A stretch of DNA of 28,968 nucleotides. Source: Chara braunii. Taxonomy: Eukaryota; Streptophyta; Charophyceae; Charales; Characeae. The notes beneath the pieces are model-generated. The model was not told the DNA's origin. It searched no databases and saw nothing but the letters and a program-made list of their open reading frames with translations. Shown piece after piece: positions 1 to 10,415 of this stretch. The stretch lies in assembly GCA_003427395.1 (NCBI GenBank), contig BFEA01000149.1, positions 603,707 to 632,674 on the forward strand, written 5' to 3'. Numbering within the stretch: the first letter of the stretch is position 1; each line of letters opens with the position of its first letter. The translations under genes were made by a program, and so were the position numbers.

Positions 1-348
1 GAAAATTGACTCATTACAAAAAGGGGCTGCCTCTCCACAAGGCTTATTCCTCTATGTGCTCAATCCAGTCCAACCCAGTACCTCGGCTCCTAGTATCTCC
101 GCATTACCACTATCAAACCAGACTATTTACTCATCTGAACCTCCTAAGCCCCACTCACTCAGGTGAACTGAAGTCTTTCAACAATCTCCCCCATAGTATC
201 CCATTATAGATCCCAAGTGTGACTTCCAGGCCTAAAAGTCGGCCTCCTACCAACCACTTGGCTCCGTTAGCATAGCCGTTTGAGTCTATCAGATTTTCCG
301 TACCAACATTTAGAGTCAAGGCCAATACATGAAACCGCCATTATCTAT
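1..348 (-). other. 3' untranslated region of LINE-A
   Basis: This sequence lies downstream of the ORF2 stop at 349-351 on the minus strand. Short open frames on the plus strand here have no recognisable domain. It does not obviously match the roughly 200-bp 3' UTR of LINE-B, so either the UTRs have diverged or part of this stretch is flanking DNA. Confidence 0.5.
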
Positions 349-3300
349 CTACCCAAACACTGGGTTCTGCCTATGTCGGCTCCCCTGTATGTCGGAGGGT
401 CCAGTTCTCACCCATGGGCCAATTTCCAACTTGGCTTCCACTGTGACTCCTGCCAATCGATTTCCCGCTGCCCAAGTGTTTGAAAACCACAGCGTCCCTT
501 TCTTATGCCAATCTGCTCTGATTATCTGCCTTATCCTCTGTTTTATCAAATTCTGAGCCCATTCTGTTGACCCAGCTTCTCCTCTGAAGAGTGCATCGTT
601 TCTGCCTTGCCAGATTACTTCCATGATTATCCCCCTGCAGGTCTGCGCAATATATCCCCAGCCCTTCTCGAATGGCTTAAAGCTTTCCGCCTTCCCTGTA
701 AGTATCCAACAGTCAGTCCACTCTAATGGTTGTCTTTGCAAGTTGCCTGAGAAATTCTTCCAATGTTTGCGCCACCATTGCCAGAGTCTAATCGAGAAAG
801 GGCAGTGGAGCCAAAGATGCGGGGTTGTTTCCCATGCCCACTTGCAGCGTGTACAGACTGTCGAAACCTTCATTTGTCTGGTATACAGCCAGGTGGCAGA
901 GGCAACAACTTGGAGTGACTGTAACCACAGGAGGGCTGCTGTCTTCTGACTAGACATTCTCTTTAATTGGACCCACAGGGACTGTAGATCGGCTGGGGTG
1001 AGTATATTGGGGACAAAGTCATCCCACCGGCGAACCGCTAGAGCCGTGGGGGAGGTAGGGAGTCTATGCCTCTGCAACTCTCTTCCTACCTTCGTCGTAT
1101 AGTGCGTTAGTGGGACTGTATCCTTTCCCGTTCCCGTCTTCCCTGTCCTCCATCCAAACATGTACGGTTCCACTTTCCCCAGAGAAAACGACAGACCTCC
1201 CTGACAGTGATCTTTGCCTTTTTTATCTGTGGTAACCCACACCCTAGTCTCTTCAAACCCATGAACCGAGACAACTGATTTTTCCTCTACGAACTTCAGA
1301 GGTCTACAGGCAGCTGGAGTATCTCTCGGACCTGCCCGTGGTTTCCACACCTGAGCCCTCATGTCCTGTTGCAGGTTAGGACCTAAAATTCTCCAAAACT
1401 GCTCTTCCCCACCCGGGGGTTTCATCCAAGTGTCCTTTGCTGGCATTGAGCTGTCTTTCAACAGCGATTTCCAGTACTGTGGAATCGCTGCTTTCAGGGC
1501 CTCATAATGGATGCGTACATTATGTAGCCTTGGTAGCAGCTTCCTAAGTGTGCTCAGCGGCAGCCAGTCTTGGGCTCGGGCGTCCCACAGATCACTTACC
1601 TTCAGTATCCCTCTGGAGATCCAGATTCTGCCGAAACTACCCGCTGTGTCTGCTGCCGAAAATGTCGAGCCGTCCGCCTGCCGGATTAAGGTGTTTTCAA
1701 ATAATATCTGATTCAACACCATTCCCTTTGAGGTTGGGGGCGACAACTGTTGGGGCTGAAGTTTCCTCCATGCTGTGAGGATTGCCCTCCAAATCCGTGA
1801 CTTTGGTCTCTTGTTTGCATAAGAAGGGAGAAGTAGACAATGCCAGACATCCGAATGGTCCTTCAATTCCCATTCCATTCCCAGAATGTATTCTGCTAGT
1901 TTTTTCCAGCTTTTTCCGTCCTCCTCAGACATAGCTTTAACGGGCCACCTTGCCAGAAGAGCGTGATTTTGTTGTTTTCGATCAATTAGGCCCAGTCCAC
2001 CCTCCTCCCTGGGTTGTGCAATGGCATCCCATGCTACCTTCGACAAAAACCCTTCTCCATCCTTAAGAGAGGGTTTCCATGTGTAGCCCGCTGCCGCCCT
2101 TTTCACTTTCCTATACGCCTTCTCCCCCAGCAAATGCACCACCATTGGGAACCATAGTATCGAAAAGGCTGCTACCAATATTACTAAGGTTCTTCCGAAT
2201 AATGACAGGTTATGTCTGTGTTCCCAGCTGGCTATTCTAGCAGTTACTCTGGTTTCCAAAATCTCGTCCTGTCTTGGTGACGCGTCGCCCAATGAATTCT
2301 GAACCCCCAAAAGTCTTTCTGAGTCCCTTTCCCTCACTCTATTCATTCCCCAATCACATGCCAAGGTCCGTGGTTCCGGGATAAGGTAGGAAGATTTACC
2401 CCAGTTTATCGAAGCTTCCGATGATAAACAGTATTCGTTCAATACATTTTTAAGTTCGTTTAGCGAAGCCTGGGTGTTTTTACACACCAAGGTCAGATCA
2501 TCTGCCAATACATTACCCTTCCAGTCCATTGTTGGGGAGAGTTGCAGACCCTTAATGGCAGAGTTGTGCTGTATGTTAGTTAGCAAGACGTCCAGTTGGA
2601 TCACAAATAAAAGCGGAGCCAGGGGACATCCCTGACGCAGCGAACGAGACAGTGAGATTTCATTCGACAGGCACCCATTAACATTTACTACTGCTGTTCC
2701 TTTCGAGTACATCGCCTTGATTGTTTTCATAAAGTTCGTACCAAAATTCATTTTCTGCAGGGTAGTGGCTATAAAGGCCCAACCCACTTTGTCATATGCT
2801 TTATCTAAATCAATGAGCATCATGGCCACATCCCTGTTCTCCTTTCCTATAATTTCTAGAGCTTGGATAGTTGCCAATATGTTCTCATGGATAGAACGAC
2901 CTTTCACGAATGCCCCCTGTTCCTGTCCAATCAGATTTGGGAGGTATCTAGCCAACCGGATGGCTACTGCCTTAGCTAAAATTTTATAGGAGACGTTCAA
3001 GAGTGAAATCGGTCTGTAGTTCTTTACTTGTTTTTTGTCGCCTTTCTTATACATCAGTGTGATGATCCCTTGAGTTAAGCTTTTAGGTAGTTGTCCTCCA
3101 GTTGACAGTCTGTTGCCAATGTGGGTCAGGAATGCGCCCATTGCGTCCCATGTTTCGGGAAAAAATTCTACTGGCAGCCCGTCTGACCCGGGGCATTTCC
3201 CAGTCTTCATCTCACTCAGAGCCTGTTTTAGCTCCTCAGTCGTAAAAGGCCTGTCTCAGTCTAATCTGCCCTGCTTAGTGATCTGTGTCGTTACTCGGTC

Positions 3301-4618
3301 CCAAAACTTTGACTCATGGAGCAGGTTTGTCTCAAAACCCGTATCTGATCTCCTTGTAGTAAAAATGTCCCGAAAGTATTCAGCAGCGTATACCCCCATC
3401 GCCTGGGTTGTCTCTGCTAATGGTGCCGAGGAAAGCAGAGGGTGTTCGAGTTGTCTCAGGAGGGGCCTTGCCTGTTGTGAAATCAAGGATCGGAACGTAA
3501 GTTTTGTCATTCTGTCAAACCCAACTATCCCTCTCAGACTCAGCCATTCCAGCCACTGGGACTGGCGCTGTGCCTCGAACTCCTCTAAGTCCAATAACAG
3601 CTTCCTACGTCTGTTTGCCCAATATAGGTTCGAATACGGGTCTTTTCCTAGCTGCTTCTCCGAATCTGCTATTGCAATTCTCAACTCCTTCTCCCTGCGA
3701 TTTCTGTTACTTGCTTTAATCTGCGAAAAAATATTTAAATAATTAAAAATTATTGAGAGGCTCGTATCAGCCCAATCTTCTTCTGATTGAAACAGAGACT
3801 TCGCTTTACCCCAGTCTTCCATGTGTTTCTTCACCCAAGCCTTAATACCCTCGTCTTTCACGTTGCTGGTATTCAAGCGAAAAGGGCTCCTCATCTTGAT
3901 AATATGATCCCCCGAAAGTATTTCCATAGTCACTGGGTAGTGATCGGCTAGGTAAGATATCTGAAGGTCCGTCCAGATACACCTGTGTCAGGGAGCCCCC
4001 CTGGCTAGAAAGAAGTCCAGTCTCCTTCCAGATGCCAGGTTGCTGAACCAGGTGTATCCGTTGTCCTCAGGGTTCATTGTCCTATAAACATCAGTCAGGT
4101 TTTGTGACTCCATAAATTCCCACAGGAGTTTCGAATCTTCCCTGAGAGGGCCCAGACGGGGTAAGAATTGTGTTCTAGTCCGGGGCCAGTATCAAGTGCT
4201 CAACGTCCGGAATATATGAGGGTAAGTTCGCAAAAAAGGACAACCTTTCCTTGTAATCTACCGGTGCATATATGGACATTACTGCCCAGTCCTCCGGACC
4301 TACTGCGAATTTTACCCATACAAAACGGTCTGCCAGATCTGCAAACGAGTCAATTATCTCTATTTCTAGATCTTTATGAAATAATACCGCCGTACCCCCT
4401 TTTGTGCCCTCCGCTGGAGCCCAGAACTGTGGGCCCTGCCACCAGTTCCTAGCTTATAAAATTATCGCAGAATTCAACTTTGTTTCTTGAACACACAGGA
4501 TATGTATGTTGTTAGTGTGACACCACGATTTCGCCCTACTGCGTTTCTGACGCCCTGTTGTATCTCCCAATCCTTACAAATTCCAAGTTGCTATTTTAAT
4601 CCTGCCCGACAGTACCAT
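349..4618 (-). pseudogene. LINE-A ORF2: APE endonuclease / reverse transcriptase / CCHC, inactivated
   Basis: The product would nick target DNA and reverse-transcribe its own mRNA. The start is taken as the ATG at 4616-4618, in frame with the endonuclease start (IATWNL). Endonuclease landmarks are QETKL (the catalytic Glu), SIYAPV, RRLDFFL and ADHYPV. The usual GDFN site reads APD-stop-N. RT landmarks, numbered from the Met at 3210, are GDKKQVKNYRP, motif A LIDLDKAYD (Asp134), motif B RSLRQGCPLAP and motif C LADD (Asp237-238). A Cys786/Cys789/His798/Cys803 motif lies near the C terminus. In-frame stops are at 4574-4576, 4454-4456, 4175-4177, 3988-3990 and 3256-3258, and there is one frameshift between about 4150 and 4175. 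From 3255 to 349 the frame is open for more than 950 codons. No RNase H motif was seen. The copy is dead because the endonuclease half is broken. Confidence 0.9.
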
Positions 4619-5169
4619 GGGACTCTGCCCGTGGCCCGCCCTGCTGTTGGATTGGACGTAACAAGGGAGTCTGCTTCTTGGCTCGTAGCGGGTCCCCTGC
4701 ACCTGTCTGGGACAGGTGCCACGGGTGTTGTAGTGTCTCTGAGAACTTCACCGAGCAGACTACTTTTTTCAAATCCGCCAGGGCCAGCCAATTTGCCAAG
4801 TCTTGCCCCGAGGCCCTGTCTGCAAGACGAATCTGAGAGGGAATTTCACTCCCGGGGTTAGTGAACTGCTCCCACGTCACCCAGTGTGGTAAACTAGTCT
4901 TAAGTTTCTCCTGTGTTCCATCTTCAAAGTGTAAGTTCAGAAACACAAAATAAAGAACAATCTTCGACTCTCCTTCCTCGTTAATTATGTGGCGTCCCAT
5001 GCGTGGTTCTGGGACGTAGCCCACCAGACAGCTGTCATTAATTACTCGTCGTCCTGCTTCAACGACCTGAGATTCAGTGGGTGGTCCTGTGACCGCGAAA
5101 ATTGGGAGCTCCAATCCTACATCCTGTGAGCGTTTCAACATTAACACGGGACCTTGGTTCGACGAGTAA
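4596..5169 (-). pseudogene. LINE-A ORF1, C-terminal fragment
   Basis: This is an open minus-strand frame of about 190 codons directly upstream of ORF2, overlapping the ORF2 start by 23 bases (4596-4618). In L1-type elements ORF1 encodes an RNA-binding gag-like protein. No zinc knuckle is present in the surviving part, which would lie downstream of that domain. The fragment reads as ordinary mixed-composition protein (for example GRRVINDSCLVGYVPEP and YFVFLNLHFEDG). The frame stays open further right to 5504, but there it is only the antisense of a GA-rich tract (runs of Ser-Leu), so the real fragment is cut at about 5169. Assignment to ORF1 rests on position, not on a recognised domain. Confidence 0.65.
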
Positions 5170-5541
5170 TTGGAAAAGGAGATGGAATTCGAAAGAAAGA
5201 GAGAAGAGGAAAGAGAGCTGGAATTGGAGCGGATCAGGCTGAAAGAGATGGAGGAACAGAAGGAAAGAGATAGGGAGCAACAGATGGAAAAAGAAAGAGA
5301 GGCGGAAAGAGAGAGGGAGAGAGAGAGACTAGAAGAATTGCAAAGAGAAAGAGAAAGAGAGAGAGAAGCGGCAAGGGGGAGAGAGTTGGATGACAGAAGA
5401 GAGGAAAGGGAAAGAGAGAGGTCCCCGCCACTGCTTCGACACTCCAGTCCATCTCTAAGCACCCCGCTAATCATTGATGAGCCTAATCCCTCCCCTTCGG
5501 CCACTGAGTTTTCTCCGATGGGGGCAGTAGGACACCTGGAC

Positions 5542-5542
<1 letters not shown>
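5170..5542 (+). pseudogene. 5' part of a split plus-strand open frame; Glu/Arg-rich coiled coil, function unknown
   Basis: The frame is open from just right of the LINE-A boundary, with a stop at 5167-5169 on the LINE-A side. The first 85 or so residues are almost entirely Glu, Arg, Lys, Leu and Gln, predicting a long charged helix or coiled coil. A Ser/Pro-rich stretch follows (RHSSPSLSTP, NPSPSATEFSP). The frame enters the LINE-B poly(T) at 5543 and continues in the same phase on the far side of LINE-B at 9238. The true start is not visible, because LINE-A abuts the left end. GA-rich DNA can be open by chance, so the coiled coil alone would be weak evidence. The in-phase continuation across the insertion is what supports a real coding sequence. 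It could be a host exon or part of an older mobile element. Confidence 0.55.
5182..5430 (+). repeat. GA-rich low-complexity tract
   Basis: The plus strand is nearly all purine with many GAGA runs. It is the DNA behind the Glu/Arg-rich helix, and its antisense gives a spurious Ser-Leu frame. Confidence 0.85.

Positions 5543-5547
<5 letters not shown>
5540..5547 (+). repeat. Target-site duplication of LINE-B, left copy (ACGTTTTT)
   Basis: ACGTTTTT directly precedes the rest of the poly(T) and matches the right copy at 9236-9243. In element orientation it begins with a run of A, as expected for L1-type target-primed insertion. The exact left limit is blurred by the T run. Confidence 0.75.

Positions 5548-5580
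<33 letters not shown>
5543..5580 (-). repeat. Poly(A) tail of LINE-B (38 T on the plus strand)
   Basis: Thirty-eight uninterrupted T lie immediately beyond the LINE-B 3' UTR, on the side where a minus-strand LINE ends. The first five also count as part of the target-site duplication. Confidence 0.9.
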
Positions 5581-5583
<3 letters not shown>

Positions 5584-8500
5584 TGTCGCTTTATATTTCA
5601 AAACAGGAGTGGTCGAGGCCGGGGACCTCACAATTCTACCCGGTGTTGCCTAGAAAAATAAACTTGCTGGAAACCGGGTCCAACGTCCCAAAACCCCTCG
5701 ACCTCAAAAGGATTGCAGAGTAACCAACTATTCCTCTCCTACTTCCTAGACGAAAGTCTTAGCCTCTACTCCTCAGGCCCTAAGCTACGAACCTATAACC
5801 ATTTTTAAATCAGTGTTGACTGTAGATAGCCGATTATCAATTGCCCAGGTCGTCATGAACCAGATCTTACCTTTTTTCTGCCAGTCTGCCCACAGTATTT
5901 TCCTCATTTCGAGTTTTACCGTGTTCTGCGTCTGCTCTGCTGACCAGTGTTCACCTTTAAACAAGGCATTATTCCTGACTTGCCATAACACTCTCATAAT
6001 TATACCTCTGCAGGTCTGGGCTACATAGCCCCAGCCCCTATCATATGGTTTCAATTTGTCTGCCGTTCCTGTCAAAATCCATGAGTCTGGCCAGTCGAAG
6101 GCCTGTTCTGCAGATTTGGTTGTGATGCCCTTCCAGTGACGTCTCCACCATTGCCAAAGTCTGATTGAAATAGGACAATGAAGCCAAAGATGCATTGTGG
6201 ATTCCCAGGCCCACTTACAACGCGAGCAAGTCTGATTAACTGTCATCCGTCTTGAAGCCAACCATGTGGCCGAGACCACTGTCTGTAAGGTTTGGAGCCA
6301 GAGCAGTGCTGCAATCTTTTGATTGGTCATTCTCTTCAGTTGAGCCCAGAAGGATTTCAGGTCCTCAGCTGACAGCAGATTAGGACAGTAGTTATTCCAC
6401 CTTTTCAGAGTTAGTACGGTGGGCGATTTTTTAACTTTACTTTTCAACATATCTCTCCCAATCTTTGGTGAATAACACGGCAGAGGTATTTGCTTAGAAT
6501 CCCTTCCTATCTCCAACCAACCATAGAGGTAAGGTTCTGCTGTTAAATGTGAACTGAGAACACCCCCCTGACATATATTTTTACCTTTCCCATCTGTGGT
6601 GACCCACACCCTTGCTTCCTCGATATCATTAGGCAGTACTTCTGTCCTTTCGACTACCAAATGCAAAGGTCATAAGAATGGTTGTAAGCAAGTCTCTTGT
6701 GGACTGGGTTCCCATTCTTGAATCCTCGTGCCTTGTGGTAAGACTGAACTGATAACTCTCCAGAACCTCTCTTCTGGTGATGGGGCTCTAAACCATGTGT
6801 TGACCCCTGGGGAGTCTGTATCCTTCAATAATGACTTCCAATGCTGAGGGATCGCCTCCTTCAGTGCTTCGAAATGAATCCGCACATTGTGAAGGCGTGG
6901 GAGATAACTCTGCAGGGTACGAAGTGAAATCCAGTCCCTGGAGTCAACATCCCAAATATCTCTTACCTTCAGTATTCCTTTGGAGACCCAGCTCCCGCCA
7001 AAGCATCCTGCTGTATCCGCTGATGAGAAGGTAGATCCGTCCGGCTGCAGAATATACACATTCTCAAATAGGATCTGGTTTAATACCAAGTCCTTAAAAG
7101 TCGGAGGATTATTTAAGACTGGGCATAAGTTCTTCCAAGCTTTGAGAATGCTTTCCCATAGGCGAGATTTTGGACGTTTATTGACAAAGGATGGTAGCAA
7201 GAGGCAAGACCAAACCATTCGTCTGTCGTTCAGCTCCCATTCAGTTCCTAAAATGTATTCAGCCATTTGCATCCATATCTTATGTTCCCCTTTTTTGGCG
7301 CACATGACTTTCACCGGCCACCTCGCCAGCAAAGCCAAGTTCTGTTGTCTGGGGTCTATTAGCCCCAAGCCTCCTTCCGTTCTGGGTTGTGCTATTGCTT
7401 CCCAGGCGACTTTCGTAAGATAGCCTTCTCCCTCCTTCAGAGTTGGCTTCCATATGTAACTGGCTGCTGCTTGCCTCACATTTCTGTACGCTCGATCACT
7501 TAGCAGATGTACCACCAATGGGAACCACAGAATTGAAAAGGCAGCTGCTGATAGCACCAATGCACGGCCGAATAAAGATAACTGATGACCTCTCTCCCAA
7601 TTAGCAATCCTTGATACCACTCTTGTTTCCAGGGTGTCATCTAGTCTTGAGGCGGTGTTCCCTAAAGACACTTGAATCCCCAAAAGTCTTACTGAGTCAT
7701 TCTCTTTTATTCTCTTCATTCCCCAATCACATTCCATAGTTCGTGAGTCAGGCAACAGATAGAATGACTTTGACCAGTTAATCGAGGCTTCCGACAGTTC
7801 ACAGTAGTCGTCTAAAACTCTCCTGAGTTTCGTTAGGGATTCCCGGTCATTCTTGCAAGCCAGTGTCAAATCATCTGCTAAGGCGTTACCCTTCCAGTTT
7901 AGTGAGTCGGAAATATATAACCCAGTTATTTCATCGTTATACCTGATATTATCTAAGAGGACTTCTAATTGAAGGACGAACAAAAGTGGAGCTAGCGGAC
8001 AGCCTTGCCGCAGGGATCGAGTAAGGATAATTTCTTGTGAGAGACAGCCATTGACATTCACCATTGTTGTGCCTTGAGAGTAAAGTGCTTTCACTATTTT
8101 CAAGAAGTTAACACCAAAGCCCATGCTTTTTAGTGTAGTGGCGACAAATGTCCAACTGACCTTGTCATAGGCCTTGTCCAGAACCGATGATTTCTAGAGC
8201 TTGTAATGTTGTTAGAATATTCTCATGTATAGATCTGTTTTTAACGAAAGCCCCTTGTTCTTGGCCTACTAATTCTGGTAAATATCTGGTCAATCTGCCT
8301 GCTACGGCTTTTGCCACTATTTTGTAGGCCACGTTCAGTAGTGAGATAGGTCGATAGTTCTTAACTTCTTTTTTGTCACCTTTCTTGTATATTAGTGAGA
8401 TCACTCCTCTTGTCAGGCCCTTGGGTAGGGGGCCTCCTAGTAACAGTCGGTTACTAACATCCGTGAGGAAAGGGCCCATGGATTCCCAGGTCTCTAGGTA

Positions 8501-9235
8501 AAATTCAGCGGGGAGGCCATCTAACCCGGGGCATTTCCCTGTTTTCATGGCTCTCAAAGCCTGACCTAGCTCTGTTGAAGTAAAAGGTCTGTCTAAATCG
8601 AGCTTCCCTTGCTTTGAAATAATAACTCTGGATCTTCTCCAGTACTCTGAGGAAAGAGTCAGATTTGTGTCAAAGTTCGAGTCCTGTCTTCTTGTTGAGA
8701 AAATGTCCTTGAAATAATCCCTGGCGTAAACGCACATCTGTTGGGTAGAATTTGCTATAGGAAAGGAACGGTCTAGTGGATGACTGAGCTGTCTCAGTAC
8801 CGGTCTTGACTGGTTTCGCAAGATCAGCGAACGAAAGGTTAGCTTGTTCATTCTATCGTAGCCTGTTATCCCCCTCAGACTTAGCCATTCCAACCACTGA
8901 GCCTGTTTTTTCGCTTCTATCTCCTCCAGTGTCATCAACAGTTCTTTCCTTTTTTTGGACCAGAAGTGATTAGCATAAAGATCTGTGCCTATCTGTTTCT
9001 CCGCGTCTGCTATTGCCATCTTTAGGTCTCTTTCTCTCTTGTTCCTTCCTCCGGCTTTTATCTGAGAAAAAACATTCATAGTGTTTGAGATGATAGCTAA
9101 CCCTGTGTCCGCCTAGTCTACTTCTGTTGGGAACAAAGATTTTGCCTTGACCCAGTCGGCCATATGTTTTACCACCCATTCCTTTATCCCTTTATCTTTC
9201 AAATTAGCTGTATTTAGTCGAAAGGGGCCCCTCAT
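5548..9235 (-). mobile_element. LINE-B: L1-like non-LTR retrotransposon, 5'-truncated insertion with TSD
   Basis: This is a second copy of the LINE-A family. Its homology to LINE-A stops abruptly at 9235, between the endonuclease and RT regions, so ORF1 and the endonuclease were never copied, as is usual for incomplete reverse transcription. It has a 3' UTR of about 200 bp (5581-5784), a poly(A) tail and 8-bp target duplications. It lies in antisense orientation inside the plus-strand open frame. Confidence 0.93.
5785..9235 (-). pseudogene. LINE-B ORF2 remnant: reverse transcriptase and CCHC, inactivated
   Basis: Coding begins at the truncation point, so there is no endonuclease. An in-frame TAG at 9113-9115 replaces the Trp found in LINE-A. 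The RT finger region (KKGDKKEVKNYRP) is intact. At about 8181 a net 35-nt deletion relative to LINE-A shifts the frame and removes the residues before LDKAYD, including the catalytic Asp of motif A. The next frame (8124-6670) carries motif B RSLRQGCPLAP and motif C LADD. A TGA at 6670-6672 interrupts the protein without changing frame. The C-terminal part to 5785 keeps a Cys-x2-Cys, His, Cys motif (CSRCKWAWE, HLWLHC). Confidence 0.92.
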
Positions 9236-9243
9236 ACGTTTTT
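9236..9243 (+). repeat. Target-site duplication of LINE-B, right copy (ACGTTTTT)
   Basis: It lies directly beside the truncated 5' end of LINE-B and is identical to 5540-5547. Confidence 0.75.
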
Positions 9244-9762
9244 GTCACAGAGTACAACAATGTGATTTATAATTTAGAAGTGACGCCTTCCGGTGACAAA
9301 TTGCAGGCAGGAATACCATCGACGGCGGTGGACCTGAATGGTCAACCCATGGAAGAGGCTGATTTGGACGCAACTGTACCAGGGGAGATTCATCTTCTGA
9401 CGGACGGTAGAAAGGGAATGAGAGAAATTCGTATGACAGACCCACTTCTTGATGTGCCGGTTGGCTCTCTACAGACGTCATTCCCACGTGGTAAGTTAGG
9501 ACCGGGGGCTCCATCTAAGAAACAGAAGAACGGCCCTGCCAGTCCGGGTCCATATTCCCCGGAGGCAAAGGGGACCAAAGGACAGAAGGCCAAACCTAAA
9601 GGATCGGAGTTCCGACTAGCCCTATCCAAAGCCCTCCCGATGCCAACGATAACCAGAAACGAGAAAGAAAAAGTGGAGAGCTACCTGGTTCCCTTAATAG
9701 GTTCCAGCTTTCTGCTCGTGGAGGCAGAGCGTTTTCTGTTTGTTAGTTCCTACATAAGGTGA
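9238..9762 (+). pseudogene. 3' part of the split plus-strand open frame, function unknown
   Basis: The frame continues in phase from 5542 if LINE-B and one duplication are removed. It reads VFVTEYNNVIYNLEV, then an acidic stretch, then a Lys/Pro/Gly-rich stretch (GPGAPSKKQKNGPASPGP), and stops at 9760-9762. Two plus-strand splice-donor-like sites lie in it: GTAAGT at 9491 and AAG|GTGAGT at about 9759, so the stop may be intronic. A possible acceptor (TTTTTTCCACAG) ends at 10415; joining 9490 to 10416 would add about 18 codons before a stop. No domain was recognised. Whether this is a host gene or an older element is open. Confidence 0.5.
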
Positions 9763-9790
9763 GTTGTCAGTCCGGAAGTATCTGTCTGCT

Positions 9791-9830
9791 AGTCTGTCCA
9801 GATACATGTAGTGGAGCAAGGTCCATTCGA
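9791..9830 (+). repeat. 40-bp direct repeat, copy 1
   Basis: This stretch is identical to 10021-10060 (begins AGTCTGTCCAGATACATG). It is part of a larger duplicated block that also carries the inverted-repeat element at 9848-9969. Confidence 0.85.
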
Positions 9831-9847
9831 GCTAGATAGAAGAATAT

Positions 9848-9969
9848 GGGTCTCGCTGGACTACTCTCGAAATGTGCAAAACGAGAGTGAATCTTCCGCT
9901 AGAATTCGGAAAGATACACCGCCAAGATTTTTGTCTTTTGTGCATGTCGAGAGTAGTGCAGCAACGCCC
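9848..9969 (+). mobile_element. MITE-like inverted-repeat element, copy 1
   Basis: The ends are near-inverted copies built on GCTGCACTACTCTCGA (here GCTGGACTACTCTCGA at the left and its complement at the right). The interior is short and non-coding. Length is about 122 bp, the same as copy 3. The flanks contain TA/TAT on both sides, but the target duplication cannot be fixed. Confidence 0.7.
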
Positions 9970-10020
9970 TATATTTTAGGTCCATTCTTGGGATTGCACC
10001 TCGGAAGTATCTTGTCTGGC

Positions 10021-10060
10021 AGTCTGTCCAGATACATGTAGTGGAGCAAGGTCCATTCGA
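10021..10060 (+). repeat. 40-bp direct repeat, copy 2
   Basis: This stretch is identical to 9791-9830 and lies just before copy 2 of the inverted-repeat element. Confidence 0.85.
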
Positions 10061-10071
10061 GATAGAGGTGC

Positions 10072-10188
10072 TCGCTGCACTACTCNCGACATGCACAAAA
10101 GACAAAAATCATGGNCGTGCATCNTTCCATATTCTAGCGCAAGATTCACTTTCGTTTTGCACATTTCGAGAGTAGTGCAGCGAGGCCC
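10072..10188 (-). mobile_element. MITE-like inverted-repeat element, copy 2 (opposite orientation)
   Basis: It has the same terminal sequences and interior as copies 1 and 3, but reversed. Three ambiguous bases (N) fall in this copy, probably because the near-identical inverted copies were hard to assemble. Confidence 0.7.
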
Positions 10189-10206
10189 AGATAGAGAGAA
10201 GAATAT

Positions 10207-10328
10207 GGGCCTCGCTGCACTACTCTCGAAATATGCAAAACGAGAGTGAATCTTCCGCTAGAATTCAGAAAGATACACCGTCAAGATTTTTGTCTTTTGT
10301 GCATGTCGAGAGTAGTGCAGCAACGCCC
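10207..10328 (+). mobile_element. MITE-like inverted-repeat element, copy 3
   Basis: It is nearly identical to copy 1 and shares its right flank (ending GGGATTGCACCTCGGA), so copies 1 and 3 came from duplication of a larger block rather than separate insertions. Confidence 0.72.
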
Positions 10329-10415
10329 TGTATTTTAGGTCCATTCTTGGGATTGCACCTCGGACGGCTCTGAAATCACAATTCCAAAATCCGAACCCAT
10401 AGCTTTTTTCCACAG

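Larger units (their letters stand above)
1..5169 (-). mobile_element. LINE-A: L1-like non-LTR retrotransposon, 5'-truncated, 3' end outside the window
   Basis: The element contains the end of ORF1 (4596-5169), an overlapping ORF2 (349-4618) with endonuclease, reverse transcriptase and a C-terminal CCHC motif, and at least 348 bp of 3' region. No poly(T) is seen at the left edge, so the 3' end lies beyond base 1. The right (5') boundary is placed near 5169, where the ORF1-like minus-strand reading gives way to a GA-rich plus-strand open frame; it could be off by about 10 bp. LINE-A and LINE-B are the same family (about two thirds of residues identical by eye through the RT). Confidence 0.88.

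Noticed and set aside
5170-5504. Minus-strand Ser/Leu-rich frame extending LINE-A ORF1 to 5504
   Set aside because: It is the antisense of the GA-rich plus-strand tract, and its composition changes abruptly at about 5169.
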